Positions 45,297-54,422 are shown, counted from the stretch's first letter. The stretch: DNA of 64,000 nt from Saprospiraceae bacterium (GCA_958295895.1 CATQHI010000003.1:124001-188000), one strand, 5' to 3'. Notes: a model not told the origin generated them from the sequence alone. Program-made: numbers and translations.

Positions 45297-46432
45297 CACA
45301 TCCGCCGTTCCAGGTGCCGGCGCAGGGAGCTGCATAGTCCGTCTACCTCCTCCAGGGTGTTGAAGGCGTGCAGACAAATGCGGAGCCGCTCCTCCCCGCG
45401 GGCTACGGAGGGGTAGCGGATGCCCTTTACTAAGTAACCGTCAGCGAGCAGGTCGGCTTCCAGGTCCATTACATGGCCCTTGCCCCTGGGGTACACTAAC
45501 TGAATGGGTCCCTGCACCTGCGACGTAGGCCCCTGGACCCGCTGATAGAAGGTGTTGGTACAGAACCGTTCGATCACCGCGGCTAAATTGTCACGCGCCT
45601 CTATCTGCTCACTAGCCAGAAGATTGTATCCCCTAGCAATGGCGGCCAATTGCTCCGGCCGCGGACCGGTCGTGAAAATGAAGGGGCGGCTAAAGTTAAT
45701 TAGGTAGTCCCGTAGCGCTTCCTTACCCAGTACGGTCGCACCACTCGCTGCGGGTGCCTTTCCGTAGGTGGTGATGGTAGCTAGGATGTGCTCCTGTAGA
45801 CCGAGCTCGGCAACGAGTCCGGCGCCCTGACTACCGTCAATGCCGATCGAGTGCGCCTCGTCCACGATCAGGTGAGCCCCGTGACCGGCGCACACCTCGG
45901 CTAACTCCCGTAGGGGGGCCACGTCGCCGTCCATGCTGAAGCGCGACTCCGTAACCACGAAGCGTTCACCCTCCGTGGAGGCTGCGGCGAGCAGACGGCG
46001 CACGTCCTCCACATCATTATGCGTGCACCGGCGCGCCGCCGCCCCGCTGAGCCGGATGCCGTCGCGGATGCTAGCGTGGATGAGGGCATCGTAGATGATG
46101 GTGTCGTTCCGCCTGGCCAGACAGCTCAACACACCAAGGTTGGCCGTATAGCCACTGCCGAACAAGAGGGCGGCGGGGTGGCCGTGAAAGTGCGCGATGC
46201 GCTGCTCCAGGGCGGTAATGTCACCGTGGTCGCCGGAGATAAGTCTACTCCCCGGAGCGATTGACGCGAACACGCGCGTTGACGCGAACACCCCCTGCTG
46301 CCGCTGTGTATGCGCAAAGCCTAGGTAGTCATTAGACCAGAAATCTACCCCCTTCCGCTGCCCCGGAAGGGTACGGTAGGTGCCGGATTCGCGGAGTGCT
46401 TCCAGGCGGTGAGTCAGGAAGGGCGCGTCCAA
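45296..46432 (-). CDS. Alpha-oxoamine synthase: 8-amino-7-oxononanoate synthase-like (BioF)
   Basis: PLP enzyme that condenses an acyl-CoA/ACP with an amino acid; BioF uses pimeloyl thioester plus alanine for biotin. Motifs: FWSNDYLGFA, ISGDHGDITALEQRIAHFHG, FGSGYTANLGVLS, VVTESRFSMDGDVAPL, LIVDEAHSIGIDG, the PLP lysine in TTYGKAPAASGA and FTTGPRP. The probable start is TTG 46432, 2 bases after lepB; the longer frame upstream is lepB coding. 378 residues. Serine palmitoyltransferase and Kbl share the fold, but length and GDHGDI-type motifs favour BioF. Coupled to the ketosynthase gene. Confidence 0.88.
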   Translation of the reverse strand: MDAPFLTHRLEALRESGTYRTLPGQRKGVDFWSNDYLGFAHTQRQQGVFASTRVFASIAPGSRLISGDHGDITALEQRIAHFHGHPAALLFGSGYTANLGVLSCLARRNDTIIYDALIHASIRDGIRLSGAAARRCTHNDVEDVRRLLAAASTEGERFVVTESRFSMDGDVAPLRELAEVCAGHGAHLIVDEAHSIGIDGSQGAGLVAELGLQEHILATITTYGKAPAASGATVLGKEALRDYLINFSRPFIFTTGPRPEQLAAIARGYNLLASEQIEARDNLAAVIERFCTNTFYQRVQGPTSQVQGPIQLVYPRGKGHVMDLEADLLADGYLVKGIRYPSVARGEERLRICLHAFNTLEEVDGLCSSLRRHLERRM

Positions 46433-46434
46433 AC

Positions 46435-48040
46435 CTAGTCGCCCTGTTTGCTGGCCGATCGGAAGATGCGGTTCCAGTTGACGCCGTTGAACAGACTGCC
46501 CTCCTTGATGCTGAACCAGATAAATAACGGTTTGCCCAGGATGTGATCCTCGGGTACGAAGCCCCATACGCGGCTGTCCTCGGAGTTGTGGCGGTTATCA
46601 CCCATCATCCAGTAGTAGTCCTGCCGGAAGGTATATTCCGTGATCTCCTGACCGTCCAGGTAGAATTTACCCCCCCCGTCGCTCAAGGCTCGGGTGGTTT
46701 TCGTACACCTTGATGGGCCGCCAGTAGAGCTCGTAGCTGCGTTCGTCAAGTTTGATGGTCTGGCCCCGGGCGGGTATCTGAATGGGGCCGTAGTTGTCTA
46801 CCGTCCAGTCGCCGAAGTACTTGGCACTGTGGGGGTAGAGCCGTACGCCGTTGGGCTGTGATTGGTCCAGAAAGTCGAAGGTGCCGCCGGGGTCACCTTG
46901 TTTCAAAAATTCGAGTTGCTCGGCGCTGAGGTGAATGATGTAGCGGTTGCCCTGGGACTGGGCTACGTCGTCGGTGCTGATGCCGATATCGGCCCAGCGC
47001 GACTTGTTGGGCGGACCGGTGAACGTAATGTCGTAGAGGAACTGAATATTCTTCGGGTCCTCTACCTGCGTGCCGTTGATAAATAACTTACGGTTTTTGA
47101 TCTCCAGCGTTTCTCCCGGCAGCCCCACGGCGCGCTTTACGTAGTGGTCTTTTTTATCGACCGGCCGGGTGACCAGGTCGGCGCGGTCCGTCTCGATCGC
47201 GCGCTGCGCATTGGGGTCGATGTTCCCCATCTCAAAATCGGAGGCGGAGTAGGTACGGTAGGGGAAAATGTAGACGCTATCGCCGGCCGGCACATTGAAT
47301 ACCACCGGATCGTAGCGGTCGATCCGTTCCAGCGCGGGCAGGCGGCGGTAGGGCAGGCGAGCCCCGTCGATGTAGCTTTCACCCCCCACCAGCGGGGCGC
47401 GGTTGTGCACCAGGGGTAGCATCAGGATCGTCTCCGGTAGCCGCAGTCCGTAGTTCACCTTCGACACGAAGAGGAAGTCCCCCACATTAAGGTTCCCCTC
47501 CATGGAGGGGGTAGGGATGATGTAGCTTTCAATGAGTAGCAGCCGGATGAGTGCCGCGGCAAAAATGGCGAAGATGGCCGCTTCGGCCCAGTCCCGTAGA
47601 ATAGGTTTAGCAAACGGTGCCTGGCTGCGGAGCTTACGCACCTCCCGCTCGTCCTTGGCCTTTTCTGCGGCGGCGAGCTTGGCCTGCCAGGCGCGCTCCT
47701 CCACCAGGATGGGTCCCCGGTACTGCGGCTCCGTCGTACTCAACCAGCCGAAGTACCCCCAGCTGGCCACCACGGCAGCCACGTGCTCGAAGAAGCTGAA
47801 GCGGTTAAAGCTGCGTGCCAGGTCCACCATCAGTCCGGCAAACCAGATCATGTTGAACCAGGGGATGAGCAGCAGCAGACTGTAGCTCCCCTTACGCCCG
47901 ACCAGCTCGGCCACCACCCACATGTTGTACCCCGGGATGAGTCCGTGCCGGGCCGGTCGGCCGGCGTAGGGGAATAGCCGGGAAAGCGCCAGGCTCAGTC
48001 CGAGGTAACCGAATAAAAGGACCAGGGTCAACCAAGTCAT
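46435..48040 (-). CDS. lepB: Signal peptidase I, long Bacteroidota form (one frameshift near the end)
   Basis: Cleaves Sec/Tat signal peptides. From ATG 48040 the product has two N-terminal membrane segments (YSLLLLIPWFNMIWFAGL) and a helix before the catalytic Ser179 in SYIIPTPSMEGNLNVGD, the general-base Lys302 in HYVKRAVGLPGETLEI, and the box MMGDNRHNSEDSRVWGFVPEDHILGKPLFIW. The last block is in another frame: AAAA at about 46695 should probably be AAA, giving VYETTRALSDGGGKFYLDG and a stop at 46435 rather than after RRGG. Corrected length is about 534 residues, normal for this group. Probably co-transcribed with bioF and the ketosynthase. Confidence 0.9.
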
Positions 48041-48081
48041 ACCGTGTCGTTTAGCGGCGAAGGTACACTACGCCGGGGGCC

Positions 48082-48471
48082 TTAGTCGGCCGATTCGACG
48101 AAGCCCTCCAGCCAGAGCTTGTGTCCCCCCCGGTGGCCGCGAAAGTAGACCTTGGCGTACTTGCGGTAGTAGCCGGCGTTGGTCGCATCGTAGGTGACGT
48201 TGATCGATCCCACCTCCCCGGGGGCTACCGGCGCCTCCTGCCATTCGGTCGCCGTACAGCCGCAGCCTACGCGTACATTGTCGACGATTAGCGGCGCGTC
48301 GGTCAGGTTGCGGTAGCGGAAGGTGTAGGTGACCGGTTCGTGCTGGAAGGTATCGCCGGCCGCCACGGTCATGTCCTGGAGCCATTCCACGGGCTCGGCC
48401 TGCGGAAAAGCAACCAACTGCAGCAGTAACATCAGGTACGCCATGGGGGGTAAACGTCGCGACGGGGTCAC
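48082..48471 (-). CDS. DUF1573 secreted protein
   Basis: 129 residues from GTG 48471; ATG 48444 (MAYLMLLLQLV) is a possible start. The N-terminus MTPSRRLPPMAYLMLLLQLVAF looks like a signal peptide, favouring the longer form. DUF1573 signature: YTFRYRNLTDAPLIVDNVRVGCGCTATEW, then GSINVTYDATNAG and KLWLEGFV. It is the second DUF1573 gene in the window but, unlike that at 31.7 kb, has no lipobox. It stops 41 bases before the LepB start on the same strand. Confidence 0.85.
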   Translation of the reverse strand: MTPSRRLPPMAYLMLLLQLVAFPQAEPVEWLQDMTVAAGDTFQHEPVTYTFRYRNLTDAPLIVDNVRVGCGCTATEWQEAPVAPGEVGSINVTYDATNAGYYRKYAKVYFRGHRGGHKLWLEGFVESAD

Positions 48472-48513
48472 TATTTCGTTAAGGAACTCCTATACTTGCT
48501 CAGCGGCACATAC

Positions 48514-48532
48514 GGCGGGGCCGCAGGTGCAT
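48514..48532 (-). promoter_or_regulatory. Promoter-region motif upstream of the DUF1573 gene
   Basis: Minus-strand ATGCACCTGCGGCCCCGCC (48532-48514) matches the speA element in 18 of 19 bases and lies 43 bases before the GTG start. The expected -7 box (TATGTGCC, 48512-48505) is weak. Confidence 0.35.
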
Positions 48533-48556
48533 TCTTCCTAGCAAAAGCCATTCCTA

Positions 48557-48943
48557 ATGAAAAAGCTTGTATTCGCGCTTACCCTTATGCTCGGCACGGC
48601 CACCGCTGCCTTCTCCCAGGTCGTCGTCGATGGCGTCAACATCAACAATCTGGAGGAGGTGCAGATGGTGCGCATGATTGCCCAGGAGCGCTTTCTGTCC
48701 AACAAAGTCACCATATTCATCGACTACGGTCAGACCATCAACGGCGGTAGCCGCAACCGCATGGAGGTCATCGACCCCAGCACGGGCGACCGCATCCGCT
48801 TCAACTCCGTGATGCACGCCGTCAATTACCTCATCGCTAACGGCTGGACGTACGTCGAGGCCATGGTGCTGCCCAGTGAGGGCAATGCCAGCACTACGGG
48901 GGGTAGTACGCAGTATCTGTTTGTGCGGAACCTGGCGCGGTAG
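48557..48943 (+). CDS. Small secreted protein, function unknown
   Basis: 128 residues. Signal peptide MKKLVFALTLMLGTATAAFSQ. The mature part includes VQMVRMIAQERFLSNKVTIFIDYGQTINGGSRNRMEVIDPSTGDRIRFNSVMHAVNYLIANGWTYV: a mixed alpha/beta fold of about 100 residues. The start codon, signal peptide and codon use favour a real gene. I do not recognise the family. It ends 3 bases before the convergent GlgE gene. Confidence 0.7.
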   Translation: MKKLVFALTLMLGTATAAFSQVVVDGVNINNLEEVQMVRMIAQERFLSNKVTIFIDYGQTINGGSRNRMEVIDPSTGDRIRFNSVMHAVNYLIANGWTYVEAMVLPSEGNASTTGGSTQYLFVRNLAR

Positions 48944-48946
48944 GCC

Positions 48947-50875
48947 CTATAGCACCACCTCCAGCACGTGCGCCGGCCAGTACCCCGGATCCAGGCGCAC
49001 GTAGTTCGACTCCCCGTTCCACCAGTAGGTTTGGTCGGTGAGCAGCTCGTTGACGCGGAAGCTCTTGGCGCTGCCGAGTAGCTTCTTCGGTACCGCACAG
49101 TAGCCGTCCTGTGGCTGATCCGGATCGAAATTCACCACGCACCAGATGATACTCCTGCGGTCGTCGCTGTACTTCACGTAGCTCAGGAGCTGCGGATTGG
49201 TCGTGTCGGTAAAGACGACGTTGTTCGTCTGCTGCAGGGCGGGGTGATCGCGACGCAGTGCGTTGATGCGGCTATACGTTTCGGTGACGCGGTTACGGTA
49301 CGACCAGTCGTAGTGGCGGGCCACGTACTTCTCGCTGTCGTAGTACTCCTCCTTGCCGTTGGTGTTACCGCGGTTCTCCTGGATCTCGTAGCTGGGACCG
49401 TAGAGCCCGTAGCTGCTCGAAAGAGTAGCGGCCAGTAGTAGACGCTTGACGAACTGATTCTCTCCGGCACCCATCATTTCGTAGGCGAGTATGTCGGGGG
49501 TATTGGGCCAGAAGTTGGGCTGCATGAACTGGGACAGCTCCGTGGTGGTCAGCTCCTCCAGGTACTCGCGCATCTCCCCGGCGGTGGTGCGCCAGGTGAA
49601 GTAGGTGTAGCTCTGCTGAAAGCCCCGTTTCGCCAGCTCCGCCATGATGGCCGGACGGGTAAAGGCCTCGGCCAGAAAGAAGACGTCGGGGTACTTCTCG
49701 TTTGTCTCGCGGATGATGTACTCCCAGAAGCGGTACGGCTTCGTGTGGGGGTTGTCCACGCGGAAGATGCGCACTCCGGTCTCACACCAGTACAGCGTGA
49801 CGCTGAGCAGTTCCTCCCAGAGGGCCTCCCAGTCCTCGGTCTCGAAGTTGATGGGCACGATGTCCTGGTACTTCTTCGGGGGGTTCTCGGCGTACATGAT
49901 CGATCCGTCGGGCCGCCAGATGAACCACTCGGGGTGCTGCTCGATGTAGGGGTGGTCGGGGGCACACTGGAAGGCTAGGTCCAGGGCGACTTCCATGCCG
50001 TACTCTTTGCATTTGGCGAGTAGGTCCGTGTAGTCATCGATCGTGCCCAGCTCCGGTAGGATGCTTTTGTGGCCGCCCTCTTTGGCGCCGATGGCCCAGG
50101 GGCTACCGGGTTCCCCCTCCATGGCCTCCGTAGCGTTGTTGCGGCCCTTACGGTTGCGGTAGCCGATGGGGTGCACCGGCGGCATGTAGAGTACGTCGAA
50201 GCCCAACTCCTGGATGCGGGGCAGTAGGTCTTCTACATCCTTAAAGGTACCGCTGCGGTTGAGGTCCGGCGAGGTCGAGCGGGGGAAGAGCTCGTACCAG
50301 CTGCTGAAGCGTTCCTTGATGCGGCCTACCTTTACACGTAGGTTCAGATCGTAGGTGGTTTCGTGGCGGCGCAGGGGATACCGGTGCAGCACATCGGCAA
50401 AGGCATCGCCGAGCACGTAGTCAACCGCCGTCTCGGTCTCACCCCCGAGTTGCTGAATGGCCGCAGTTACTTCCTTTTTACCGCTGCCCTTCAGCGTGTC
50501 GGCCTCCTCGCTCAAAAAGTTGGCCCCGATCCGGAGTTCTACGGACATGTCCTGCCCGTCCGCCTGCTTTTTCTTGAACCCCCGGTACCAGGTCTTCAGG
50601 TGATCGACCCAGGCCACGAGCTTATAGTCGTACATGCCCTGCTCGTTTACCGTGAAGCTGCCCCGCCAGAGGTCGTTGGCCTCCTCTTCCATTTCGATTT
50701 CCTGCCACTCACTTGCCCCCCCCTTACGGTAGGCCAGCACAGCGCGGAGGTAATCGTGGCTATCGCCGAATATTTTGGCATCCACCTCGACCCGCTCGCC
50801 GACCACCCGTTTGATCGGAAATCTGCCGTTGTTGATCTGGGGGTTGACGTGGTCAATTATGGTACGATTCTGCAT
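48947..50875 (-). CDS. glgE: Alpha-1,4-glucan:maltose-1-phosphate maltosyltransferase
   Basis: GH13_3 enzyme that adds maltose units from maltose 1-phosphate to alpha-glucan, the last step of the trehalose-to-glycogen route. 642 residues from ATG 50875 (MQNRTIIDHVNPQINNGRFPIKRVVGE). DUF3416-type N-terminal domain, then the barrel: YMPPVHPIGYRNRKGRNN, LDLAFQCAPDHPY, the nucleophile Asp in GVRIFRVDNPHTKPYRFWE and the acid/base Glu in FFLAEAFTRP. The route usually needs TreS and maltokinase; neither is in this window, while the trehalose-6-phosphate enzyme is at 7.9 kb. The gene is divergent from lpd (152-base gap). Confidence 0.95.
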   Translation of the reverse strand: MQNRTIIDHVNPQINNGRFPIKRVVGERVEVDAKIFGDSHDYLRAVLAYRKGGASEWQEIEMEEEANDLWRGSFTVNEQGMYDYKLVAWVDHLKTWYRGFKKKQADGQDMSVELRIGANFLSEEADTLKGSGKKEVTAAIQQLGGETETAVDYVLGDAFADVLHRYPLRRHETTYDLNLRVKVGRIKERFSSWYELFPRSTSPDLNRSGTFKDVEDLLPRIQELGFDVLYMPPVHPIGYRNRKGRNNATEAMEGEPGSPWAIGAKEGGHKSILPELGTIDDYTDLLAKCKEYGMEVALDLAFQCAPDHPYIEQHPEWFIWRPDGSIMYAENPPKKYQDIVPINFETEDWEALWEELLSVTLYWCETGVRIFRVDNPHTKPYRFWEYIIRETNEKYPDVFFLAEAFTRPAIMAELAKRGFQQSYTYFTWRTTAGEMREYLEELTTTELSQFMQPNFWPNTPDILAYEMMGAGENQFVKRLLLAATLSSSYGLYGPSYEIQENRGNTNGKEEYYDSEKYVARHYDWSYRNRVTETYSRINALRRDHPALQQTNNVVFTDTTNPQLLSYVKYSDDRRSIIWCVVNFDPDQPQDGYCAVPKKLLGSAKSFRVNELLTDQTYWWNGESNYVRLDPGYWPAHVLEVVL

Positions 50876-51027
50876 ACTGGTTCTTTGGGGACGTATAAAG
50901 GCATAGAAAGGATTGGCGCGACGGACGTTCACGTGGATGTACGATTTACCCGGTAAATTCCCCCGCTCCAACTAAGCCCAAGCCTCCCGCGTTACACCCC
51001 TTTACCCAACTAACCCTACCAACTTAC

Positions 51028-52425
51028 ATGGCATACGATCTCATCGTCGTCGGAAGTGGCCCCGGCGGCTACGTCGCCGCAATCAGAGCCGCCCAACTGG
51101 GCATGAAAGTCGCCGTCGTCGAGCGCGAAAGCCTCGGGGGCATCTGCCTCAACTGGGGCTGTATTCCCACTAAGGCTCTACTGAAGAGCGCCCAGGTATT
51201 CGAATACATCAGCCACGCGGGCGACTACGGCATCGAGGTCGAACAGCCGAAGGCCGACTTCGAAAAAATGATCGGGCGTAGCCGCGGGGTGGCCGACGGA
51301 ATGAGCAAGGGCATAAACTTCCTCTTCCGCAAGAACAAGATCGAGGTCCTCGCCGGTAACGGGAAGCTGGTCCGCGGCAAAAAAGTAGAGGTGACCGACG
51401 AAAACGGCAAGGCTACCACCTACGATGCCGAGCACATCATCCTGGCCGTAGGTAGCCGCGCACGTCAGCTGCCCAACCTGCCCATCGACGATGAGAAGAT
51501 CATCGGCTACCGTAAGGCCATGACCCTACCCACCCAGCCTAAGCGCATGGTGGTCGTGGGCGCCGGAGCTATCGGTGTTGAGTTCGCCTACTTCTACAGC
51601 AGCATCGGCACCGAGGTGACGATCGTAGAGTATATGGAGCAGGGTCTAGTCCCCCGCGAAGACGCCGACATCTCCAAGGAGCTGGCCAAGGTGTACAAGA
51701 AAAAGGGCATCAAAACCCTGGCGAATACCAGCGTGGAAAAGGTGGACACCAGCGGCGATGTGCTCAAGGTCACCACCAAGAACCGTAAGTCAGGGGCCAA
51801 GGAGATCATCGAGTGCGACGTAGTCCTTTCCGCCGCCGGCATCACCCCCAACACCGAGAATATCGGACTGGAAGAACTAGGTATTGAGGTCGACCGCGGC
51901 CTCATCCACGTCGACGCCGAGTACCGTACTAACGTCCCGGGTATTTACGCAATCGGTGATATTACCCCCGGTCCGGCCCTGGCCCACGTAGCGAGCGCCG
52001 AGGGCATCATCTGCGTCGAGGCCATCGCCGGTATGAAGCCCGAGCCCCTTGACTACGGCAATATTCCGGGCTGTACCTACTGCTCGCCCGAGGTAGCCAG
52101 CGTAGGCTATACCGAGGCGGCCGCCAGGGAAGCCGGCTACGATATCAAGGTGGGCAAGTTTCCCTTTTCCGCCTCCGGTAAGGCCAGCGCCGCCGGTGCC
52201 AAGGAAGGCTTCGTTAAGGTCATTTTCGACGCCAAGTACGGCGAATGGCTCGGCGCCCACATGATCGGGGCCAACGTCACCGAAATGATCGCCGAGGTCG
52301 TGGCCAGCCGTAAGCTAGAAACCACCGGCCACGAGATCATCAAAACCGTCCACCCGCACCCCACCATGAGCGAGGCGGTGATGGAGGCTACGGCTGCGGC
52401 CTACGATGAGGTCATTCATCTGTAA
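51028..52425 (+). CDS. lpdA: Dihydrolipoyl dehydrogenase
   Basis: FAD enzyme (E3) of pyruvate, 2-oxoglutarate and glycine-cleavage complexes. 465 residues: GSGPGGYVAAIRAAQLG (FAD), the redox-active pair in GGICLNWGCIPTKALL, VVGAGAIGVEFAYFY (NAD), AIGDITPGPALAHVASAEG and the active-site dyad HPHPTMSEAVMEA. The gene stands alone, with no E1/E2 genes nearby, and is closed by a strong terminator. Confidence 0.96.
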   Translation: MAYDLIVVGSGPGGYVAAIRAAQLGMKVAVVERESLGGICLNWGCIPTKALLKSAQVFEYISHAGDYGIEVEQPKADFEKMIGRSRGVADGMSKGINFLFRKNKIEVLAGNGKLVRGKKVEVTDENGKATTYDAEHIILAVGSRARQLPNLPIDDEKIIGYRKAMTLPTQPKRMVVVGAGAIGVEFAYFYSSIGTEVTIVEYMEQGLVPREDADISKELAKVYKKKGIKTLANTSVEKVDTSGDVLKVTTKNRKSGAKEIIECDVVLSAAGITPNTENIGLEELGIEVDRGLIHVDAEYRTNVPGIYAIGDITPGPALAHVASAEGIICVEAIAGMKPEPLDYGNIPGCTYCSPEVASVGYTEAAAREAGYDIKVGKFPFSASGKASAAGAKEGFVKVIFDAKYGEWLGAHMIGANVTEMIAEVVASRKLETTGHEIIKTVHPHPTMSEAVMEATAAAYDEVIHL

Positions 52426-52459
52426 CCTCGTCCGCCGAGGTACCGTGAGTTCCTGATCC

Positions 52460-52499
52460 AAAAAGCCCCGACTGGATACAATCCAGTCGGGGCTTTTTT
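52460..52499. terminator. Strong bidirectional terminator between lpdA and rpmE2
   Basis: AAAAA, a perfect 13-bp stem GCCCCGACTGGAT/ATCCAGTCGGGGC with a 3-base loop, then TTTTTT. The symmetry serves both convergent genes. Confidence 0.93.
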
Positions 52500-52519
52500 A
52501 TTGCACTGAACGTACAGAC

Positions 52520-52837
52520 CTAAGCCTCCTCCTTTTCGGCGGTGGCACCCTCAGCGGGGGCGGTCTCTTCCGCCGTCTTCTTCGCAAAGCGGCTCTTACC
52601 GAACTTCTTGTTGAACTTATCGATCCGGCCGGCCGTGTCGACAAATTGCATCTTACCGGTAAAGAAGGGGTGGCTCTCGCTCGAGATCTCGAGTTTGATG
52701 AGGGGGTACTCCTTACCGTCCTCGTAGGTGTCGGTGTCGCGCGTCTTAGCGCACGAGCGTCCCAGCCAGCTGACGTTGGCGTTGATATCGCGGAAGATTA
52801 CCGTGCGGTAACTATTGGGGTGCAGCTCCTTTTGCAT
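52520..52837 (-). CDS. rpmE2: 50S ribosomal protein L31, type B
   Basis: 105 residues: MQKELHPNSYRTVIFRDINAN, EGKEYPLIKLEISSESHPFFTGKMQFVDTAGRIDKFNKKFG (type B lacks the zinc-binding cysteines of type A), with an acidic Ala/Glu-rich tail (KKTAEETAPAEGATAEKEEA) that is common in Bacteroidota. The tail is longer than in E. coli YkgM. Its own promoter is visible upstream and the shared terminator is downstream, so it is a single-gene unit. Confidence 0.94.
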   Translation of the reverse strand: MQKELHPNSYRTVIFRDINANVSWLGRSCAKTRDTDTYEDGKEYPLIKLEISSESHPFFTGKMQFVDTAGRIDKFNKKFGKSRFAKKTAEETAPAEGATAEKEEA

Positions 52838-52857
52838 TGCTTTTCTAGTTTAGCGGA

Positions 52858-52889
52858 CAAAGGTACGGCTCGTTCCGCGTTCGCACAAA
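52858..52889 (-). promoter_or_regulatory. Promoter of rpmE2 (TTTG-N20-TACCTTTG)
   Basis: On the minus strand TTTG (52889-52886), 20 bases, TACCTTTG (52865-52858): a full consensus match. Predicted start is about 10-15 bases upstream of the L31 ATG. Confidence 0.72.
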
Positions 52890-52911
52890 CGCCCCCGGTG
52901 TGGTATGTTTG
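52880..52911 (+). promoter_or_regulatory. Overlapping divergent promoter of the lamin-tail gene
   Basis: TTCG (52880-52883), 20 bases, TATGTTTG (52904-52911) on the plus strand. The ATG at 52916 is only 4 bases after the -7 box, so the transcript would start at or beside the start codon. The element overlaps the rpmE2 -33 box. Confidence 0.45.
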
Positions 52912-52915
52912 TGCT

Positions 52916-53797
52916 ATGCCGCGGCTGCTCTTCCCCATTTTTCTTTTTCTATCGCTCGGCCTTGCTGCCCAGGCCCCGCTCGCCCCGGGCAATCTGCTGC
53001 TCAGCGAACTACTCTTCGATCCGGTGGGGGACGGTGCCGATTTCGTGGAGCTGTACAACGCCTCCTCGGATACCCTGTCTCTCGACGGACTCCACTTAGT
53101 CAATGCCCGCGGGACGACGCGCCAACTTACTACCGAGCGGCTGCTACCCCCGGCCGCTTACGTCGTGCTCACCGACGATCCCCGGAATGTTCTGATGCGC
53201 TTTCCCGACGCCGATTCCAACTTTATACTGGACCTAGATCTACCCTCCCTACCCAATACGTCGGGTACCGTCGAGATCGTGACGGTAGACGGGGTGCCGC
53301 TCGACCGATTCGACTACGACGAGTCGATGCACAGCACATTGATCGACCCGGAGGGGGTAAGCCTCGAGCGGCGCAGTTTTAACCTCGCGAGTGATACGAA
53401 GGACAACTGGCACAGTGCCGCCAGTGGCGCGGGCTACGGTACCCCTACCCAGCCAAATTCCCAGGGGGAAGTAACGGCAGTCACTCAGCCTAACGTACAG
53501 CTCTCTGAGCCGGTATTCTATCCAGCATCCGGTGGTCGGCAGCGCTCGGCTACGGTCACCTATCGCACCGCTCGTCCGGGCTGGCTGGCCCAGTTTGCCG
53601 TGTTTGACTCCGCCGGCCGCCCCGTCACCTCCCAGCCGCGCACCGAGCTGCTGGGTACCCAGGGTGCATTCAGCTGGGACGGCCGGGATTCCACGGGCGC
53701 CCTACAACCTGTGGGCCCCTACGTGCTGCTCGTCAACCTTTTCCACCCCGATGGGCGCACCGCTACGTTCAAGTTTGTGGCCGTGCTTTCCACTTAA
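52916..53797 (+). CDS. Secreted lamin-tail-domain protein
   Basis: 293 residues from ATG 52916, chosen because the signal peptide (MPRLLFPIFLFLSLGLAAQ) begins there; the frame is open far upstream through rpmE2. A lamin-tail domain (~25-140: LLLSELLFDPVGDGADFVELYNASSDTLSLDGLHL, VEIVTVDGVPLDRFDY) is followed by DPEGVSLERRSFN and a C-terminal FlgD-like Ig segment (FAVFDSAGRPVT...FSWDGRDSTGALQPVGPYVLLV), common in Bacteroidota lamin-tail exoproteins. There is no standard T9SS domain. Upstream promoter elements almost touch the ATG. Confidence 0.82.
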   Translation: MPRLLFPIFLFLSLGLAAQAPLAPGNLLLSELLFDPVGDGADFVELYNASSDTLSLDGLHLVNARGTTRQLTTERLLPPAAYVVLTDDPRNVLMRFPDADSNFILDLDLPSLPNTSGTVEIVTVDGVPLDRFDYDESMHSTLIDPEGVSLERRSFNLASDTKDNWHSAASGAGYGTPTQPNSQGEVTAVTQPNVQLSEPVFYPASGGRQRSATVTYRTARPGWLAQFAVFDSAGRPVTSQPRTELLGTQGAFSWDGRDSTGALQPVGPYVLLVNLFHPDGRTATFKFVAVLST

Positions 53798-53806
53798 GCT
53801 CCGCCC

Positions 53807-54379
53807 GTGGATCAGACCCTGTTCGACTTCCTCAACCACCAGCTCGCCAATCCCTTTCTGGACGCGGTCCTACCGATCTACCGGGAAAAGACGACCTGGA
53901 TCCCCCTGTACCTACTGTTCCTGTTTTTCCTCGTGCGCAGCTACGGCTGGCGGCGCTCGCTCTACCTCATCCTTTGTTTAGCGGCAGTGATCGCCGTAGC
54001 CGATCAGCTCGCCGCCACACTACTCAAGCCCTGGGTCGGTCGCCTCAGGCCCTGCGCCGAGCCGAGCCTGGCCGGTCGGGTGCGGGAGCTCGTCAGCTGT
54101 GGCGGGGCCTACGGCTTTCCCTCCAACCACGCCACCAACCACTTCGCCGTGGCGGTGGTCCTAAGTCTCACGTGGGTGCGCGGTACTGTGGGGCGACTGG
54201 CGCTATTCCTGTGGGCAACGTCCATCGGTCTGGCGCAGGTCTACGTCGGTAAGCACTACCCCGGTGACGTCCTAGCCGGCGCGTTTCTGGGTACTGCGGT
54301 GGCCATCATCGGCGTCATGGTCTACCACCGCCTGGTCGGTCGCCTGGCTATCGGCACGCCCCCTACGGCAGCCGATTAA
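53807..54379 (+). CDS. PAP2-family phosphatase
   Basis: 190 residues from GTG 53807, 9 bases after the lamin-tail gene. Membrane phosphatase with the three PAP2 motifs: KPWVGRLRPC (KxxxxxxRP), FPSNHATNHF (PSxH-like with Asn for Gly) and YVGKHYPGDVLAG. About five membrane helices. Likely acts on undecaprenyl pyrophosphate or phosphatidate; which one is not visible. Confidence 0.9.
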   Translation: MDQTLFDFLNHQLANPFLDAVLPIYREKTTWIPLYLLFLFFLVRSYGWRRSLYLILCLAAVIAVADQLAATLLKPWVGRLRPCAEPSLAGRVRELVSCGGAYGFPSNHATNHFAVAVVLSLTWVRGTVGRLALFLWATSIGLAQVYVGKHYPGDVLAGAFLGTAVAIIGVMVYHRLVGRLAIGTPPTAAD

Positions 54380-54422
54380 CTTATCCGCGCGCCCCGGCGT
54401 TTGCATCACCACGCACTCCCGT

